A stretch of 64,000 nucleotides of DNA, taken from contig NC_016476.1 of NCBI RefSeq assembly GCF_000226095.1, positions 2,852,001 through 2,916,000 on the forward strand. The letters run 5' to 3'. Source of the DNA: Thermothelomyces thermophilus ATCC 42464. Its lineage: Eukaryota > Ascomycota > Sordariomycetes > Sordariales > Chaetomiaceae. This document shows, one piece after another, positions 20,827 to 32,673 of this stretch. Under the pieces are notes generated by a model that saw nothing but the letters and a program-made list of their open reading frames with translations, searched no databases and had not been told where the DNA came from. Each line of letters opens with the position of its first letter. Positions within the stretch are counted from its first letter, which is position 1. The translations under genes were made by a program, and so were the position numbers.

Positions 20827-23800
20827 ATGGTGCGACGGCCGCCTGGCCATGTCGCTCCCCAGCGGAAATACCTCCTGGCACTCGCACTGATCCTGCTCCC
20901 GTGGCTCCCCCTCGCCGATGCTCAGCAGCAGCACCAGCGCCAGCCCGTGGCAGCCCACCAGCTTCGCTCGCCCTCCGAAGACGACCAACATGCCGCAGTC
21001 TCGGGCCTCACAGCGACGACCGCCGTGACGGGGCGAGAGACGGCCGAGATCCCCCGCATCCAGCAGCAGCGCAAGGCTCTCAGGAGCAGGGAGGCCGACG
21101 GCAGCGAGGAACTTCGTCAGCGGATCCTCGCCCATCCTCGCGGTGATCACGATGTCTACGATGATGGCAGCAACAAGAACAACGACTACAACCGCAACCA
21201 CAACAACTTCAATTCTGACGATGCGCGCGCCCCCGCTTTGGCTCCGGATCTGTCCGTTCGAGCACCACCTCCATCACAGTACAGAGGCCCCAACCCCGGG
21301 GCCGGACTCTCGCAGCATGTTGCGCGGAGCCTGGAGGATTGGGAAGTGGAAGACTTTGTTCTTCTGGCGACCGTCGATGGAGACCTCTACGCCAGCGACC
21401 GTAAGACTGGGCAAGAGCGCTGGCACTTCAAGGCCGACCACCCCATGGTCGAGACCAGGCATTTCAGGACCAACCGTTCGGTCCTCGATGACGACTACGA
21501 CCCAATCGACCATTACATCTGGGTCGTCGAACCCACTAGGGATGGGGAGCTCTATCTGTGGAGGCCCAACGAGAATGGCGCCGGCCTGGCCAAGATGACC
21601 TTGACCATGAAGAAGCTGGTCGAGGAACTGGCGCCCTTCAACGACAAAACCAACCGCGTGCTCTACACCGGGGACAAGAAGACCACCATGGTCACCCTAA
21701 ACGCCGCGACGGGCACCATCATCAAGCAGTTTGGCTCCACGGGCAGCTACGTGAACAAGGTCGAGTCCGAGAGCTGCTTCAAGCCCAACGCACTGGCGGA
21801 CGGCGAGGAGGAATGCAGCGAGGACCGCACCATCACGCTCGGCCGCACCGAGTACACTGTCAGCATTCACCGTTCCGACGGTCAGCCGATCGCATCCCTC
21901 AAGTATTCCGAGTGGGGTCCCAACATGCAGGACAGCGACCTCGTGCAACAGAATCTCATCACCAAGGACAGCCGCTACGTCACGAGCCAGCATGACGGCA
22001 AGATCTACGGCTTCGAGTATGGCCGCTTCAGTGAGGAGCGGCCCGTCTTCACAAAGACCCTCTCATCGCCCGTCGCTCGGGTGTTTGACGTCCTCCACCG
22101 CTGGGAGCCCTCGACGGGCAAGGATCCGGAACTCATCGTCCTGCCCCAGCCCCCGCTACCGGCCGGTGACGAGGACAGCCTGCGCCTCCGTAGCGAGAAG
22201 GTGTTCATCAATCAGACCGAGGAGGGGGGCTGGTATGCTCTGTCGGGAAGCCGGTATCCCCTGATCCTCTCGGCCCCGCTCGCGCCCATCCATCGCGTCG
22301 ACTGGTGGAGAATCAGGGAGGCTTGGGACCTGCTTCCCGAATCTCAAAAGTCTAAGGCACTAGTGGGAACGCACCAACTGCCAAACGGTTTGAGCACGGC
22401 CGATACGGTCCAGCAGCCGGCGTCGCGCCTGTTGCTAGATGCCCCTCGCGGCGAGCCCGAGGGCCTAATTGACGGCAACATCGCCAAGCCGCCGCCGCCG
22501 CCGCCTCTGCCCCCGCCTCAGCCGGAACCGAGTAGGATTTTCGAGACGGCGAAGCGGGTACCTGAGTTTGTCGTTACAAGGGTTTTTGACCTCGTCAGCA
22601 ACCCCGCTGCGATCGTGATCTTCGTCGTCACGGTGTGGGTGCTCTACAAGGAAAGAATCGTGCATTTCGGTCGGTCATTCAAGGGCAGGGTCGATCTCCT
22701 GGCACCCGGGATCGCCGTTAGCCGCACAGAGCCAGGCCCGGAGGCTCCACCAAAGGACAAGACTGTCGTTGCCGAGTCGGCAGAACCGAAGACACAAATT
22801 GCAGCTCCAGATGCCGCTTCAGATGCCGCTCCCGTCAATACCGTCGTCCCTGTCGACACTGTTCCCGCCATTCCCGCCGTTGACGCTCCTCCCGAGGCCC
22901 CGCCGGACGCGCAGCCCAAACCACAAGTGCCTTCCCGCGAGCCCCCTCCTACCGTTACCTTTGCTGAGCCTCCGGCGAACAATGAGGCAGCCGAAGGGGC
23001 GGAAGCCGCCGCCGCCGCTGCTGAGCCGGTCAAGAAGAAAAAGGGCCACAGGGGCCGTCGTGGGGGTGTCAAGCATCGCAAAGGGGGCAACAAGGACAAG
23101 CGCGATAACTCTCAGTCTCGCGATGACGATCCGGCGCAGGAGACTGTTGACGAGGTGGTCAACAAGGCCAAGACCCTTGTTCGTGAGCCTAAGCTCGAGC
23201 CGGACATTATTACTGTCTCTGGGGCCGCCGATGAGGTGTCGGGCCATATTCTCAAGATGGGAAGCCTCGAGGTCAACGAGGCTGAGCAGCTAGGCACCGG
23301 CAGTAACGGCACCATTGTCTTTGCCGGAAAGTGGGACGGCCGCGATGTCGCCGTCAAGCGCATGCTGGTCCAGTTCAACGAGATTGCCAGTCAGGAGACG
23401 CGCTTGTTGAGGGAGAGCGACGATCATCCCAATGGTGAGTGGGCTCGTCGCCAAGAGGTGGCCTGTTCTGCCAAAGCTAACGGAAACAGTGATCCGCTAC
23501 TATGCTCAGCAAGAACGCGCCGCGTTCCTTTACATCGCGCTCGAGCTCTGCCAGGCTTCGCTGGCCGACATAATTCAGAAGCCCCATTGCTATAGGGAGC
23601 TGGCGCAGGCGGGCGAGCGCGATCTTCCCGGCGTTCTGTACCAGATCGCCAGCGGCCTGAGTCACCTGCACAGCCTCCGCATCGTCCACCGCGATCTCAA
23701 GCCCCAAAATATCCTCGTCAATATGGGCAAGAACGGTCAGCCGCGAATCCTTGTCTCCGACTTCGGACTCTGCAAAAAGCTGGAAGGCGGGCAGTCTTCT

Positions 23801-24655
23801 TTCGGTGCCACGACTGCCCACGCTGCGGGAACCACTGGCTGGCGGGCGCCGGAGCTGCTGATCGACGACGACGCTCCGGGTTCGACTACCATGACGCTCA
23901 CCGATCCGGGCTCCAGCCTGCATAGCGCGTCTGGCTCTGGTGTCGTCGAGGGCCCGGGACCGCACAGCCGGCGCGTGACGCGCGCCATCGATATCTTTTC
24001 ACTCGGTCTCGTCTTCTTCTACGTCCTGACACGTGGCAACCACCCGTTCGACTGCGGCGACCGCTTCATGCGCGAGGTCAACATCCGCAAGGGCAACTAC
24101 AGCCTGCAGCTTCTCGACTCGCTGGGTGATTTTGCCTTCGAGGCCCGCGACCTCATTGGCAGCATGCTCAACGCCAACCCGAAGCTACGTCCCACGGCCC
24201 TCGAAGTCATGGCCCACCCCTTCTTCTGGAACTACAAGAAACGCCTGGCCTTCCTGTGCGATGTATCAGACCACTTCGAGAAGGAGCCCCGCGACCCGCC
24301 ATCCGCTGCCCTTAGCCACCTCGAGTCTTACGCGCCGGAGGTCGTGCAAGGCGATTTTCTCAAGCACCTACCTAGAGAGTTTGTCGAAAGCCTTGGCAAG
24401 CAGCGCAAGTACACGGGCACGCGGCTGCTGGACCTGCTGCGGGCTCTGCGGAACAAGCGCAATCACTACGAGGACATGCCCGACTCCCTCAAGAAGACGG
24501 TGGGCCCGCTACCTGACGGCTACCTCGCCTTCTGGGCGTGCCGCTTCCCAAACCTGCTGATCGTCTGCTGGAATGTCGTCTATAACCTGCACTGGGAGAA
24601 CACGGATCGGTTTAGGGATTATTATGTGCCGGCCCCGCCCTCCTCGAGTATGTAG
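20827..24655 (+). CDS. ire1: IRE1 ER-stress sensor kinase/endoribonuclease, two exons
   Basis: Exons are 20827-23434 and 23490-24655 (TAG), giving about 1257 aa; the 55-bp intron (GTGAGT, GCTAAC, ACAG) lies in the kinase N-lobe and joins DDHPN to VIRYYAQQE. A signal peptide (about 1-33, KYLLALALILLPWLPLADAQ) precedes a luminal beta-propeller-like sensor with WHFKADHP and TLNAATGTIIKQFG. One membrane helix lies at about 592-612 (AAIVIFVVTVWVL). A 200-residue disordered linker contains a Lys/Arg/Gly-rich patch (KKKKGHRGRRGGVKHRKGG). The kinase begins near 816: LGTGSNGTIVF, VAVKRM, IVHRDLKPQNILV, VSDFGLCKK, with a Gly/Ser insert before RAIDIFSLG. The C-terminal KEN RNase domain contains KYTGTRLLDLLRALRNKRNH, keeping the Tyr, Arg-Asn and His of the nuclease site. 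IRE1 senses unfolded proteins in the ER and starts unconventional splicing of HAC1-type mRNA. Confidence 0.97.
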
Positions 24656-25725
24656 TCGAGGAGGCGGAAAGAGTGTGTAAGGGCGAGTGCAGATATCGTG
24701 GGGAGAGGAGGTTCTCAGTTTCGGATCAAGTATATTTTGTTCGTTCAGTTCGTTATTGTTCTTGCAGTTTTAGTACTGCTTCTCGTGAAGCGGTCAACAG
24801 CGAATGACCTGTTTCTTCCCGTCTGCAATCTGACCCAAGCCAGTCTTGTTTGTGCTGAACAGCATCCGTCAATGGTCCGGACGTACCCTGCTGGATATTC
24901 CTCTCGATACCTGTTTGCTCCTAATGAGGACCGTGTGTCTTTTTGAGATGACAGTTTGCGGGAAAATGTCGTCGGTAGCTACGTCGCCAGAAAGCTTCAC
25001 TGGGCGGAAGAAATATACGTGATGCGTATACACAAGATATGGTTGGTGTGTAAGTTGACGGGAGATACGGCGGGCGATTGTCTCTGTGCCCCAGACGACA
25101 TCGAAAAGCAAAAGGTTACAAGGGGGGCCGCCCAAGGGGGATAGTCCCCGAGTTACGTCTGGAACACTCAACCTGCAAATGGCTCCTTCGCCGTGTCGAT
25201 ATGGGTCCCCCTTTCCTGTCTCGGGATGTGTGCAAACGATAAGGGGACCGTCTATGTGCTTCAAAATCAAAAAAAAGAGAAGACTCGGGGAAATGTTCGT
25301 CAACTTTTGAGCTATTATTCCCCCCACTGGTGATATTTCACTCCTTTTTTGGACACTTTGTGGTCGTTGAGCCCCATTAATGGATGCTAAATAGAATACT
25401 TTTGCGCTACATCTCTCATGGTGTCCACCAGGGAACATCCTAACGGCACTTGAGAGACGATCCATTCGCCAACGGGTATGGTATCCGCTCAAGGGGCACT
25501 CACTGCCACGGGTCTAGAGAGGTTTGGGAAGCAGGTGTTCGCCGGAGAGCGACGCTATCATCTCGCAGGATATCCTGTCTCTCTCTAAGTGGATCCGGAT
25601 TGTCGAGTCCTTAACCACTCCTTATACTACTGTATCCCTCGGCCCTGCGTTGTAAGTTCCAAAGTTATTTTTCAGGGGTGAGGACTTCACGAACTTGATC
25701 AACCAAGCCCTCCCGGCTGGTCGAG
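24656..25725. other. intergenic region between convergent IRE1 and Hel2 genes
   Basis: About 1.07 kb. A 207-codon open frame on the minus strand (24869-25492) lacks recognisable motifs or typical codon bias and is probably chance. The region should hold both 3' UTRs and poly(A) signals; AATAGAATA near 25391 is a weak candidate only. Confidence 0.45.
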
Positions 25726-28217
25726 CTACCCCCACTGCACCAAAACCTGCTTCTTCTTCTTCTTCCCACCTCCTGCTCCCGCTTGCTGTTGCTGCCCATC
25801 CCCTCCACCATCTGCACCAACCCCGGTCTGAGGAGTACCAGGGGTGTTGCTTCCGGAGCCACCGGCGCCCCAGCTGAATCCCGTCTCCCTAGCGGTGCCA
25901 AAGTCACGCCTGACCGCGCCCCGGCCATAACCGAAGATGGTCGTCTGTGGCTTGGGCGCGGCCGGCAGCGCAGGGAATGCCTCTTCGCTGTTGCCAGGGA
26001 CCGAAGTGGTTTTCCCTGCCTGCTGTGACCGTTGCGGTGGTGGCAATGCGCCACTACCCGCACCCCTGGAGATTGCGGGGGTCGACCCCCCGATCCATGT
26101 CGGCTGGGTCACACTGGGGCGGCTGGCACCCGGGAGGGCGGGGAAGGCAGCGGCGGATGGGACCGATGCCGAGGGCGATCCTCCGGCGGCGCTCGCGAAG
26201 GGAGTGGAGAGGGAGACGGAGGGCGCGGGGGTGGATGAGGACGGGGCACCCGACGCGAGCGACATGACGGATCCGACACTCCCGCGGCGGGTGCTGTTTT
26301 TGAGCTTGAGTACGCGAGTGGAATGGCGCAGCTGCGCGGCCGCGTTGGCTGCGGGGTTAGCGGTGCTGCTGCTGGCGGCGGCGGCGGCGGCCCAGCCTGT
26401 GGTGGAGGTTGTGGCGCCGCGCATGCCCTCGAGGGAGGGCAGGGACGGGTAGTCCTCATTGATGGCGCGCCAGTTGTTCCAAGCCCTGCGGAGGGCCTCG
26501 CCCTTTTTCTTGTCTTCGAAAAGATCGGCGACTTCGCGGACGACGGTGCCGAGCGCGTTGGAAGAGGTTTCTGAAAAGAGGGCAAAAAAGGCATCAATGA
26601 GTTGTTCGGGCGTCATGGAGCCCTTATTGTAGGTAGAGACGTGGGATCGGAAGGTGGCCATCTTGGTGGCGTCGTTGCCGAGGAGATTGGAGGCACGCTC
26701 AATGACGGCACCGTGGCGGGTGAGGCTGGCGCGTTGCTCGGGGGTCAGGTTGGAGAGGTCGGTGATGCTGAGATTTTCCATGGCGTCGAGGATGGGTCGG
26801 CCGGATGAAGCGGGCGGCCGCGGCTGCGGAGCGGCGTTGCTGGGCGTCGGCCGAGAAGGCCCTGGTGGTGCCGGTCGGGTCGCCCCTGTTTGCAGCGCCA
26901 TCTGCCGTTGGAAGGCCAGCTCGTCCCGCCGCAGCGGCTGAGCCGAGCTGACCGGCAACGGTTCTGCGTTGGGATCTGGGCCGCGCCGCCGCCGCTCCCT
27001 CACGTTGCCTCCCGCCCTCCGTTCCTGCTCGTACCTCTGACGCAGGTCAAAGTTGGACAGATCGACCACCCTAGACTCCCTCCCCCTTGCGTACACGTCA
27101 CCGTGTTCCTCCAGTTGGTGGGCCTTGAGGTCGAGCGCAGTCTCGAAGACGACGAACTTCTTCTCGAGGCAGTTGCGGTCAAGGCAAAGAAAGTGTGCCT
27201 CTTTAAAGTGCTTCTCGAGCTCGTTGTAGTCGAGGTAGTACTGCGGTTGGGAGGAATGCCGGTCGCAGATGAAGCAGCGCTCGTGCTTGTTCCTGCAGTG
27301 CTCATACAGCTTGTCGCTGTCGTAGAATCGCTCCCCGCAGAAGCCACACAGAGGATGGCCCCGGAAGCCGGTCTGGTCGGCGGCCCCCGGCTTGTCGTCA
27401 CCCCGTCGCATGTGCTCGGTCAGCTGCTTGTCGGTAAAGATGTCGTGCTCGTGCGTGAACACCTTCTTGTTCCGGGTGCACAGGTCGCACATCTTCTTGC
27501 GATGCTCGTTCCTGACATGGCGGTGCAGGTCCTGCCAGCCGAGGCCGGCAAAGTCGCACTCGGCATCCGGGCAGTTGTAGCGGAGCAGAAGAACGGTGTC
27601 GCCGACAATGTCCTCTCCGGCATAACGGATGCCAATGTTTTCGTCGGTACTGGTGATGTCGGCGTCGGTGTACTCCTCGAACCGCTTCTTGCCGTCGTCG
27701 GTGAAGATGACGAACGGGGCCGTTGTCTGGCAAGGTCGGTCAGTCCATGTCCCCTCCCCTCCTTGCCCTGCTGCTGGCATGACGGAACACATACCCTGCA
27801 ATGGGGACAATCCTTGTTCTTGTACAGCGCCCTCAGCCGCAGGGCACAGATGTGGCAGGTGACGTGGTTACAAGGCGCGACCGAGTGGTGGCTAATAGGG
27901 TTAGCGCAGATGAAGCAGACCTCGACGTCGCCGTCTGCCCCTTCGTCTCGGGTATCGTTCTTGATCTTGAAGTTCGGCTGCTTTCCGGCAGGCGGTGCCT
28001 TCGGCTCGTCGCTCGCCGGCTCGCCGGCAGCCTCGGCCGGAGGGTTGTTGTGTGTGCCGCCGTGATGCGACCCTCCCCTGCCCCTTCCCCTGGCGCGGCC
28101 TCCTCTTCCACGTCCACGTCCTTTGCCTCTGTGACCGCCGCCTCGGGGTCCCGACGGCGCATTATCCGGTGCGCCTCCGCCGTTGTTTGCTGGCGCGGCT
28201 GCTCCAGTCGAAGCCAT
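25726..28217 (-). CDS. hel2: Hel2/ZNF598-type RING E3 ubiquitin ligase of ribosome quality control, two exons
   Basis: Minus-strand exons are 28217-27795 and 27726-25726 (TAG), with 68-bp intron 27794-27727 (GTATGTG...GCCAG), giving about 807 aa. The N-terminus is RG/RGG-rich (about 28-50), typical of RNA binding. The RING (C3HC4) spans residues 101-140: CFICANPISHHSVAPCNHVT then CHIC and CPHC; the intron follows it directly. Downstream come the conserved TTAPFVIFTDD block, zinc fingers CPDAECDFAG..H..H, CDLCTRNKKVF, CGFCGERFYDSDKLYEHCRN and CFICDRHSSQPQYYLDYNEL, and a disordered Ser/Ala/Pro-rich tail ending in KKKKKQVLVQWG. Hel2/ZNF598 ubiquitinates small-subunit ribosomal proteins on collided ribosomes and starts RQC. 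Start ATG 28217 (GGCATGG) is preferred; no upstream in-frame ATG exists in the window. Confidence 0.95.
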
Positions 28218-29344
28218 GCCGATGACGCTGTCGTTTGCGAAGAGCAAGAGCTATGTGGAAGCCGCGGGCGTGTGCCGTCACCTCTCGTCAGCAATGGCTC
28301 GCTGTGCCTCTGCCTCCCGAGTTGAAACTGCTCAAAAGACGGGGCGCTGCAAGATGCTCGTCGTTTGAGAGTGCGTCGGCACTGGGCAACCTGCGACCCG
28401 TGGGCGAGGGCGAAAGGGTGGAAGTTGTCTGCAGCTCGATGGCGCCGGGATGGTGGGGTCGAACTCTCGGAGCTTGGGTTTGAAATCAATCAGCGAGCAA
28501 ATCTGGCAGGGGCAAATGCTGTTTTTTAAACCTACATGCTACAGTGCCGCAGTGGTTGGCACACAGCCCGGAGAGTGGGTCCCAGCGGATCTAGCCGGTG
28601 TTTTCCTTAAAGGTTCGCCGTGTGTGTCATCAGGGGAGGGGGGCTGCTGAGAGAGGTGCAACGAATGGCGTCACGCTGAGTCTTAACACCGATCTCGTTC
28701 ACAGGCAGCAGGAAGTGGATGTCCCCAAGAAAGGAGTCGATATCTTGACTCCCCCGTTGTATGCAAGCCTTTCAATCCTATGCTTTCCCCCTAACCGCCC
28801 CTCTGCCCGCAACAGGAAAAAAAAAGAAGTACGTACGTAGATGATACAGAATACCAGATGCAGCGCTGAAAAAGAAAAATAAGACTTCGATGTTCATCAC
28901 CTCACTTTTCCTGGTCACCGCTCCCAAACTACCCTTTGCCTTCAATAAGAATAAAGAAAAACGGGGGATCCTGGACTTGCTGAATATCCTTAACGTCGCA
29001 AGCGTCGGCTCTGCGACTTGATATTTGCCAAAGTTGAAACAGGAAGAGAGGCAAAATTGAAATTGCCCTGCGCGACAAGCCATAAGGGGTATATGTCTCG
29101 GTCCGCGGCGTTCTCAGATGGCTTGATGACGAAGGAATCCGACGAAAGACGCGGTGTGGCGCTTCCGTGGAATCCGCCCTTAGAATTCCCGGTAAAACAA
29201 ATCGAGATCCTGACGCTTAGTGTATCAGCGAACTGAAGAGAAGCGGCGTGACCGCATCATCCCTATGTCAGGTCAAGTGTCTCCCGAGAACGCCATGCAC
29301 TCCGGCCTATCCTGCCATAACCAACCGTAGTTCCGGCTCAACGG
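28218..29344. other. promoter of hel2 and 3' flank of the SWIB gene
   Basis: About 1.1 kb of non-coding sequence between two minus-strand genes. Short ORFs are unconvincing. A purine-rich A-run (GGAAAAAAAAAGAAG) lies at about 28815-28829, followed by ACGTACGTA. Confidence 0.5.
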
Positions 29345-30327
29345 CTACTCCTCGACGGGATAGAGTTGATTCCCGAGAAGCTTGTTCATGGAGAACATGT
29401 TAATCTTGTCCTGTTTGAAGACGGCATGCAGTTTCTCATCGCAGCGGATCTGCCGCTTGTCGTTGGGGTCCTGGAGCCCGTTTTCCTTGATGTAATCCCA
29501 AAGCTTCTTGACAACTTGCGGGCGGGACAGCTGGAGCGCAGAGAGTGAGCCGGCGAACAGAACAAGACGATATACCGGGCAGCACCTACCTGGCTCTCTC
29601 CGCAGAGATTCGCCAGCGGTTCGCTGAGATTGAAGGGCTTCTGAAAGCCACCTCCGGCCTTCCGCTTCGGTTTTTCACTGCCTTCGGAATCCTCGGCGTT
29701 GCTATCGTCGTCGGAGCGCACCCGCTTGGCGCTCTTTTTCTTGGTCGCCTTGGCCTTCATCTTTGTCTTGGCCGTGCCGGCACCGCGGGTCACCCGGCCG
29801 CGAGATAGCCGGTTCTCTTGCGCCTGGAGCTCAGCGGCCAGGCGCGCATCCGCATCCTCGCTTGGGCTCTCCCGCTTCTGTTTTTTGCTTGCTGGCGGCA
29901 GCGAGACCTCGATGGCGCCCTCGCCCGTCTCGCCATCGGAGGCCGAGTGGCCGTTGGTGCCGTTCGCGCCGGATGTTGGAGTCGGGACCTGGGCTATCTC
30001 GTTGGAGATGGCGTCGAAGCGGGCCTCGATCAGCCGCTTGATGGCATCCTGGTGATAAACAAGCGGCGTCAGTACCCGGAGCTAACGGCCCAACGTGCGC
30101 CAGGCACGAACTTTCTGATCGCTGAGGTCCTTGCCGACAGCTTCCTCTAGACCCTGGCGGATCTTTTTGCGCGTCACTGTCTCAAGGTCGGCCGAGGCAA
30201 GAATGTCATCAATGATGCGGGTGTAGGTGGCCCTCTCGTCGTCGGTCACTGTCGCTAGTTAGCAGACAGGAACAGAGCAATCGTAATCCTGGTTGTCCGC
30301 ATCTGTCCACATACAAGGAGCAGACAT
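29345..30327 (-). CDS. DEK-C/SWIB domain protein (Uaf30/Tri1/Spp27 type), four exons
   Basis: Minus-strand exons are 30327-30315, 30248-30112, 30048-29590 and 29530-29345 (TAG), giving 264 aa. The first coding exon is 13 nt (ATGTCTGCTCCTT, then GTATGT); the next exon resumes at a CAG acceptor and keeps the frame (MSAPLTDDERATY). The other introns are 30111-30049 (GTTCGT...CACCAG) and 29589-29531 (GTAGGT...CTCCAG). The N-terminal helical bundle is DEK-C-like (residues about 5-60: TYTRIIDDILASADLETVTR). The middle is charged and nuclear-localising (KAKATKKKSAKRVRSDDDS). The SWIB/MDM2 domain is C-terminal (about 180-262: FNLSEPLANLCGESQ, LSRPQVVKKLWDYIKENGLQ, KLHAVFKQDKINMFSMNKLL). Yeast Uaf30 belongs to the RNA polymerase I upstream activating factor; Tri1 is a paralogue. 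Which orthologue this is cannot be told from sequence inspection alone. Confidence 0.92.
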
Positions 30328-32673
30328 GTTGCCGGGACAATAGGGCGCATCAATCGCGCCCGACTCTGGGAGGTTCTTGGAGCTGCGCGATGACTGCGAT
30401 TTGCCGTGTTGTCAGAGTCGGGAGGGTTCGCACGGCGACCGGCTAGAGCAAGACGAGAGAGGTGGAAGCAGACGGAAACGACGAATTGGCGCCCTAGGAT
30501 GAGGCAGCTTACGGACGGCAAGCGCTGGGTAAAACGGTGCTGATGCAGGTTGGGTATGGGGAAAACAAGAGGCCTGGAAAGTGAGGGTGCGATTGTCGCC
30601 CCCGAGCACTTGGAGAGTGGGGAAGAGAGACCTTGTCTGGAATCGCCTGGAGTTCGGACACGGCCCAGCCCCGGCAAGGCTGTCGGAAAGGAAAGGATGC
30701 GGCTGGTTGGGCGGAAGGGAGAACGGAACTGCTGCGTAGCGAGCCCGGCGATGCGGCGATCAAAGCGATCAAAACCCGAAGCTTGACGTCTCGGTTGGAC
30801 CGAGTCACCATGAGAGTGCCAGCAATCGCAAGGTCCACGTTGGGGCGGCTGCGGCTGCGGCTCCGACGATGAGGCGCGTGGCTAGAAGTGGGGGGATCGC
30901 TGCCGTGGTGATCACTTGCTACCCAATCATGTCAATCAATTCTCCGAGCCGAACGGCAGTTCAAAACATGGTTCGCAGCCTACCTGAACTCTGTAATCTG
31001 TATTCCGCATTCGTACGAAGCATTCCGTACGCCGCCGTACACGAGAAGCACATAATCAGAGAAGCATACGAGAAGCACCACCGAAGATTCGCGCCACGTG
31101 GTTTCCACAGGATATCTTGACTTCGAGCTACCAATGTAACTACTCCTGGCGACCGCAATGTAGTGCCGGAAGGCAGAGCAACGAAACTCTCCCATAAGTA
31201 ATCCAAGTAGCAGAAATCGCCCTTCATAACAACCTCCGCTTCTTTACCTAAAAGTTACTAATAAGGTAGATATGTAGAGGCGCAACGAAGTGGGGCCGTA
31301 GAGAGGAGGGGCCCAGAGAGAGCCGTCTAGGGAAGCGCCCACAAAGCGACATTAGTAGCAACCCCGAGGCAATGTTCGTCAGTACGGTACTTCGTGCTAC
31401 TGTTGAAATCGCTTTGCACCGACCTAACTCTAGTGGCGCCTTACCGTGCATGTGCAATAATCCTGGGATCAGTGGCTAGCAGGTACTGTCTGGAAGTTCT
31501 CTCCGTTATAAAGTATGCTGGCCTCGAATTCTTCAGGTTCGCCCAGAAAATGGAAACTGTACAAGTTGTCCCTTCAATCTTGCGCGCCGGTTTGTCGGTT
31601 CTTCTGGGCCATAGCTCGCTGTACAAATCTGTACCTTCGATTCCCACTCGCCCCAGGTTGTCTCGCATGTGGTTCCGGTCCGCGAAATTCACCCCAATAT
31701 CGCGCAGTGTGACTTTCGCCCTGCGTTCCATGCCTTAGGCAGGTCCAACTGCCACGTGCGAGAGTTCATCTTGCCCACTCCTTGAGCCTGTGATAGAGAT
31801 TGAAGGTGACGTCCCCGATCAGCGATTCGGGCCGGGGAACGCTGCAACTGCAAGCTGTGCTGTAATTTACCCACAAGGGTGAATAGAGAATCTCTCTGTG
31901 ACTCTGGCTGCGCGACGTTGGGAGGGGGGCTCTACAGCTATTAGTGATTCAAGTGCTTCGCAAAGTCACGTTTTGGCTGTTTCGAGAATGTGCTCTGCAA
32001 ACACGCAGCGCACCTCTGAAATGGCCATGTCCATGCCTTAATTACACGGAGCTCGTACGTCGGGCATTAATAAAGCCCTTGACTCCGAGGGATTGTTCGG
32101 TATAACGTGCCACCAATTTTGGAACCGCGAGGCGTATCTGTGAGTGAGGCAAGTACTGTACAGATGTGTCCCAGACCTACTATGAAATAGTATTTAACTT
32201 GGAAGTCAAAAGTGACGTTGTTGCTCAGACCCATTCAAATACTCCTAACCCCAAACAATTAAGTTACTCTAACCTCAATCTACATATCGTGGGGGTGCTC
32301 ACATGGGCCTCTGGCGTCGTCGTGTATGTATATTTTTCGACTCTGTAAATCCAATGTTATATTTAAGTCGTGCTGCAGTGGCACTCTAGTTAATTAATTG
32401 GCCCCCATTTCAGATTGCAACCCACAGGTGTTCGTGACCCCAGAGATTGCGAGGGTTGCTGGCACTGCTGTTACACAAGGCCGGGTACGGACAAGGGGGC
32501 AGGGCAAAGAAATGCAAGAAACGTCGAAGGTCTGGGGTTTTAACGGGGTATAAGCGTGTAAGCAAGACTCAGCAGGCGAATAGCACGACGCCCAGACAGT
32601 GTGTTACAGTATATGACTGCCAGTGGGTCAGATCTGACTGACCTACCAACAGGGATGACGAGCCAAGGTCAAC
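30328..32673. other. 2.3-kb gene-poor transition next to the repeat block
   Basis: No gene is supported. A minus-strand frame at 31441-31731 (DIGVNFADRNHMRDNLGRVG) has a mildly protein-like composition and could be an exon relic, but it has no homologue I recognise. Composition falls gradually in GC toward 32.6 kb. The border with mutated repeat DNA is sharp at about 32.67 kb. Confidence 0.45.

Noticed and set aside
20241-21146. 301-codon frame overlapping the IRE1 start
   Set aside because: Ser/Thr/Pro/Arg-rich throughout and out of frame with IRE1; a product of the pyrimidine-rich leader.
24869-25492. 207-codon minus-strand frame between IRE1 and Hel2
   Set aside because: No recognisable domain and mixed composition; it sits where two convergent 3' UTRs are expected. 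Probably chance, though not excluded.
26890-28065. 391-codon open frame on the plus strand
   Set aside because: Antisense shadow of the Hel2 gene, which has a clear RING and zinc fingers on the minus strand.
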